Assembly: GCA_031761875.1 (NCBI GenBank)
Contig: CP134492.1
Span: forward strand, 3,100,001 to 3,164,000
Length of the DNA stretch: 64,000 bases
Direction of reading: 5' to 3'
Origin: Bacillaceae bacterium IKA-2
Lineage (GTDB): Bacteria; Bacillota; Bacilli; Bacillales; Anaerobacillaceae
Shown: piece after piece, positions 62,428-64,000 of the stretch
Position numbering within the stretch: position 1 is the first letter of the stretch
Layout: each line of letters opens with the position of its first letter
Position numbers and translations under genes: made by a program
The notes under the pieces: generated by a model
Seen by the model: the letters and a program-made list of their open reading frames with translations, nothing else
Databases searched by the model: none
Told to the model about the DNA's origin: nothing

Positions 62428-64000
62428 TTGAAAATTGTCATAACATCATTAAACGCTAAATTTATTCATACAGCCCTTTCACTTCGACTTTTAAAAGCCT
62501 ATGCTGAGCCAGAATACATGGTGGACATCAAAGAATATACGATAAACGATCCGTCAATTAACACGGTCTCTGATCTTTATGAAAGTAATCCTGATGTTAT
62601 CGGCTTCGCCTGTTATATATGGAACATTGAAAAAACAATTGAGATTGTCAAAATGTTAAAAAAAGTAAAACCTTCTTTAAAAATAATTTTAGGTGGTCCT
62701 GAGGTTTCCTTCGATATTCGTTATTGGATGGAACGGGTTCCAGAAATTGATTTTATCGTTGCCAATGAAGGGGAAGAAACGTTCAAGCATTTGTTAGATG
62801 AGATTACTAGCTCTCAAAAATATCACCTCGTTTTTGGAGCAAGCTATCGAAAAGGTGAAGAAATCATTGTTAATCCATCCAGGCCTAATTTGAAGCTTGA
62901 TATGATCCCTACTGCCTATCGTTTTCAAGAAGATACAAATGATTTAAGTAAACGAATTGTTTATTTTGAAACAAGTCGTGGCTGCCCGTTTAGCTGTTCG
63001 TTTTGTTTATCTTCAATAGAGGTTGGCGTTCGTTATTTTGATATCGAACGCGTAAAAGCTGACTTACTTTATTTAATTGAACATGGTGCTAAATTAATTA
63101 AGTTTATTGACCGTACCTTTAACATAAAACGAGACTATGCTCTTGAAATTTTTCAGTTTTTAATTGATAATCACCAAGGCTGTGTTTTCCAGTTCGAAAT
63201 TACTGCTGATATTATGCGACCAGAAGTTTTAGAATTTCTTAATACTCATGCTCCGCCTGGAATTTTTAGATTTGAAATCGGAATCCAATCAACAAATGAT
63301 GCCACGAATGAATTAGTGAAACGAAAACAAAACTTCGAAAAACTTTCACGAACGGTGCGAATGATCAAGCAAGGTGGGAAAATCGATCAGCATCTCGACT
63401 TAATTGCCGGCCTTCCTGAGGAAAATTATCAATCATTTGGAAAAACTTTTAATGACGTTTTTGCGATGCGAGCGGAAGAATTACAATTAGGCTTTTTAAA
63501 AATGCTTCGTGGCACGGGATTAAGAAATCAAGCCGCTGAATATGGCTATGTTTATATGGACAACTCACCTTATGAAATATTAGCTAATGATGTACTCTCA
63601 TTTTCTGAGGTAATCAGAATTAAACGGGTCGAAGATATTTTAGAAAAATACTGGAACGCTCATCGGATGGATCATACGATTGAATTTTTAATTAAAGAAG
63701 AGTTCGAGACCGCCTTCGATTTTTTTCAACAGTTTGGGGATTTTTGGGACAAACAAGGTTGGTCGAAAATTGGTCATCAGCTTGAAGATTTATTTTTGCG
63801 GCTTGACCAATTTTTACAAACTCGTTCAAGTGGAAACCTACCCGTTATTAGGGGCTTAATGATTTATGATTTCTTTTTAAATCATAAACATAAGCCTCGA
63901 AAAACATGGTGGGAATTCTCGCTTAGCAAAGAAATACAATCGAAATTTTTCAATCATCTTGCAGTACAGCCGGAGCTCGTCAGCCCAGATTTTGCAAACA
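62428..64000 (+). CDS. B12-binding radical SAM protein (DUF4080 type), partial
   Basis: 524 residues visible; the gene runs beyond the window. N-terminal B12-binding-like domain (about 1-130, with ILGGPEVSFD), radical SAM triad C186-x3-C190-x2-C193 (CPFSCSFC), and a C-terminal DUF4080-like region. Probably a methyltransferase or rearrangement enzyme with unknown substrate. Start TTG 62428 after GAGGG; no ATG in frame nearby. Confidence 0.85.
   Translation, partial: MKIVITSLNAKFIHTALSLRLLKAYAEPEYMVDIKEYTINDPSINTVSDLYESNPDVIGFACYIWNIEKTIEIVKMLKKVKPSLKIILGGPEVSFDIRYWMERVPEIDFIVANEGEETFKHLLDEITSSQKYHLVFGASYRKGEEIIVNPSRPNLKLDMIPTAYRFQEDTNDLSKRIVYFETSRGCPFSCSFCLSSIEVGVRYFDIERVKADLLYLIEHGAKLIKFIDRTFNIKRDYALEIFQFLIDNHQGCVFQFEITADIMRPEVLEFLNTHAPPGIFRFEIGIQSTNDATNELVKRKQNFEKLSRTVRMIKQGGKIDQHLDLIAGLPEENYQSFGKTFNDVFAMRAEELQLGFLKMLRGTGLRNQAAEYGYVYMDNSPYEILANDVLSFSEVIRIKRVEDILEKYWNAHRMDHTIEFLIKEEFETAFDFFQQFGDFWDKQGWSKIGHQLEDLFLRLDQFLQTRSSGNLPVIRGLMIYDFFLNHKHKPRKTWWEFSLSKEIQSKFFNHLAVQPELVSPDFAN

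Noticed and set aside
1-64000. CRISPR arrays, tRNA, rRNA, insertion sequences, phage genes
   Set aside because: I looked for regularly spaced repeats, cloverleaf-like sequences, transposase motifs and phage structural genes and saw none that I could support.

Overview
This is an AT-rich chromosomal window from a Bacillaceae-type Firmicute. The evidence is strong AGGAGG-type ribosome binding sites, the argC-argJ-argB-argD-carA-carB-argF gene order known from Bacillus subtilis, a Bacillus-type CtaG, a LytST pair, YitT, a DUF3941 small protein, and a probable spore-coat repeat protein behind a SigK-like promoter. Gene content (molybdopterin oxidoreductase, Moco genes, TGTGA-box regulon, hemerythrin, DUF2249, diheme peroxidase, SCO/CtaG) suggests a facultatively anaerobic nitrate or nitrogen-oxide user. 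Genus-level placement (for example Anaerobacillus-like) is only a guess.

Layout. 1-5.4 kb: a respiratory/nitrate-type module, with a partial molybdopterin oxidoreductase, its heme-b-like membrane partner, a radical SAM/SPASM protein, an LpdD-like small protein and a Crp/Fnr regulator. 5.6-15.3 kb: complete arginine/carbamoyl-phosphate operon (minus strand). 15.6-17.8 kb: DUF2249, a 12-TM NnrS/heme-copper-like protein and a DUF59 protein. 17.8-20.3 kb: moaD, moaE, mobB, moeA. 20.5-22.5 kb: ctaG, SCO and a FixH-like lipoprotein. 22.5-24.3 kb: structured repeats, a GNAT and an unknown gene. 24.3-28.4 kb: CstA-type transporter with its LytS/LytR pair. 28.6-35.6 kb: Liv-type ABC transporter with an embedded acyl-CoA ligase. 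35.9-39.8 kb: diheme peroxidase, DUF1360, hemerythrin, AzlCD. 39.8-44.2 kb: SNF2 helicase and partner. 44.2-47.8 kb: small proteins, repeats, YitT, rhodanese, AI-2E-type exporter. 47.9-57.3 kb: maltodextrin module (LacI regulator, GH31, MalGFE) and a chemoreceptor. 57.4-61 kb: RpiR regulator, a decayed aminotransferase, a KamA-family enzyme, the 12-residue-repeat protein and a gene remnant. 61.1-64 kb: GNAT, YbjQ, a small membrane protein and a partial B12-binding radical SAM protein.

The most interesting signal is a set of TGTGA-N6-TCACA dyads. Five lie almost exactly 41.5 bases upstream of a predicted start site with a matching -10, and a sixth fits more loosely. They precede the oxidoreductase/membrane-subunit operon, the radical SAM gene, the LpdD-like gene, the regulator itself, the DUF2249 operon and the hemerythrin gene. 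The encoded Crp/Fnr protein has a CRP-like recognition helix but no Fe-S cysteine cluster, so this looks like a small locally encoded regulon (perhaps for NO, redox or heme) with a sensor that is not classical FNR. One target promoter also carries a perfect Fur-type box directly beside the TGTGA box. Other items worth a look: dispersed hairpin repeats, 45-bp direct repeats flanking the LacI-GH31 pair, a LacI-type operator just downstream of the chemoreceptor promoter, two pseudogene remnants, and a SNF2-partner protein that has no SWIM zinc finger.
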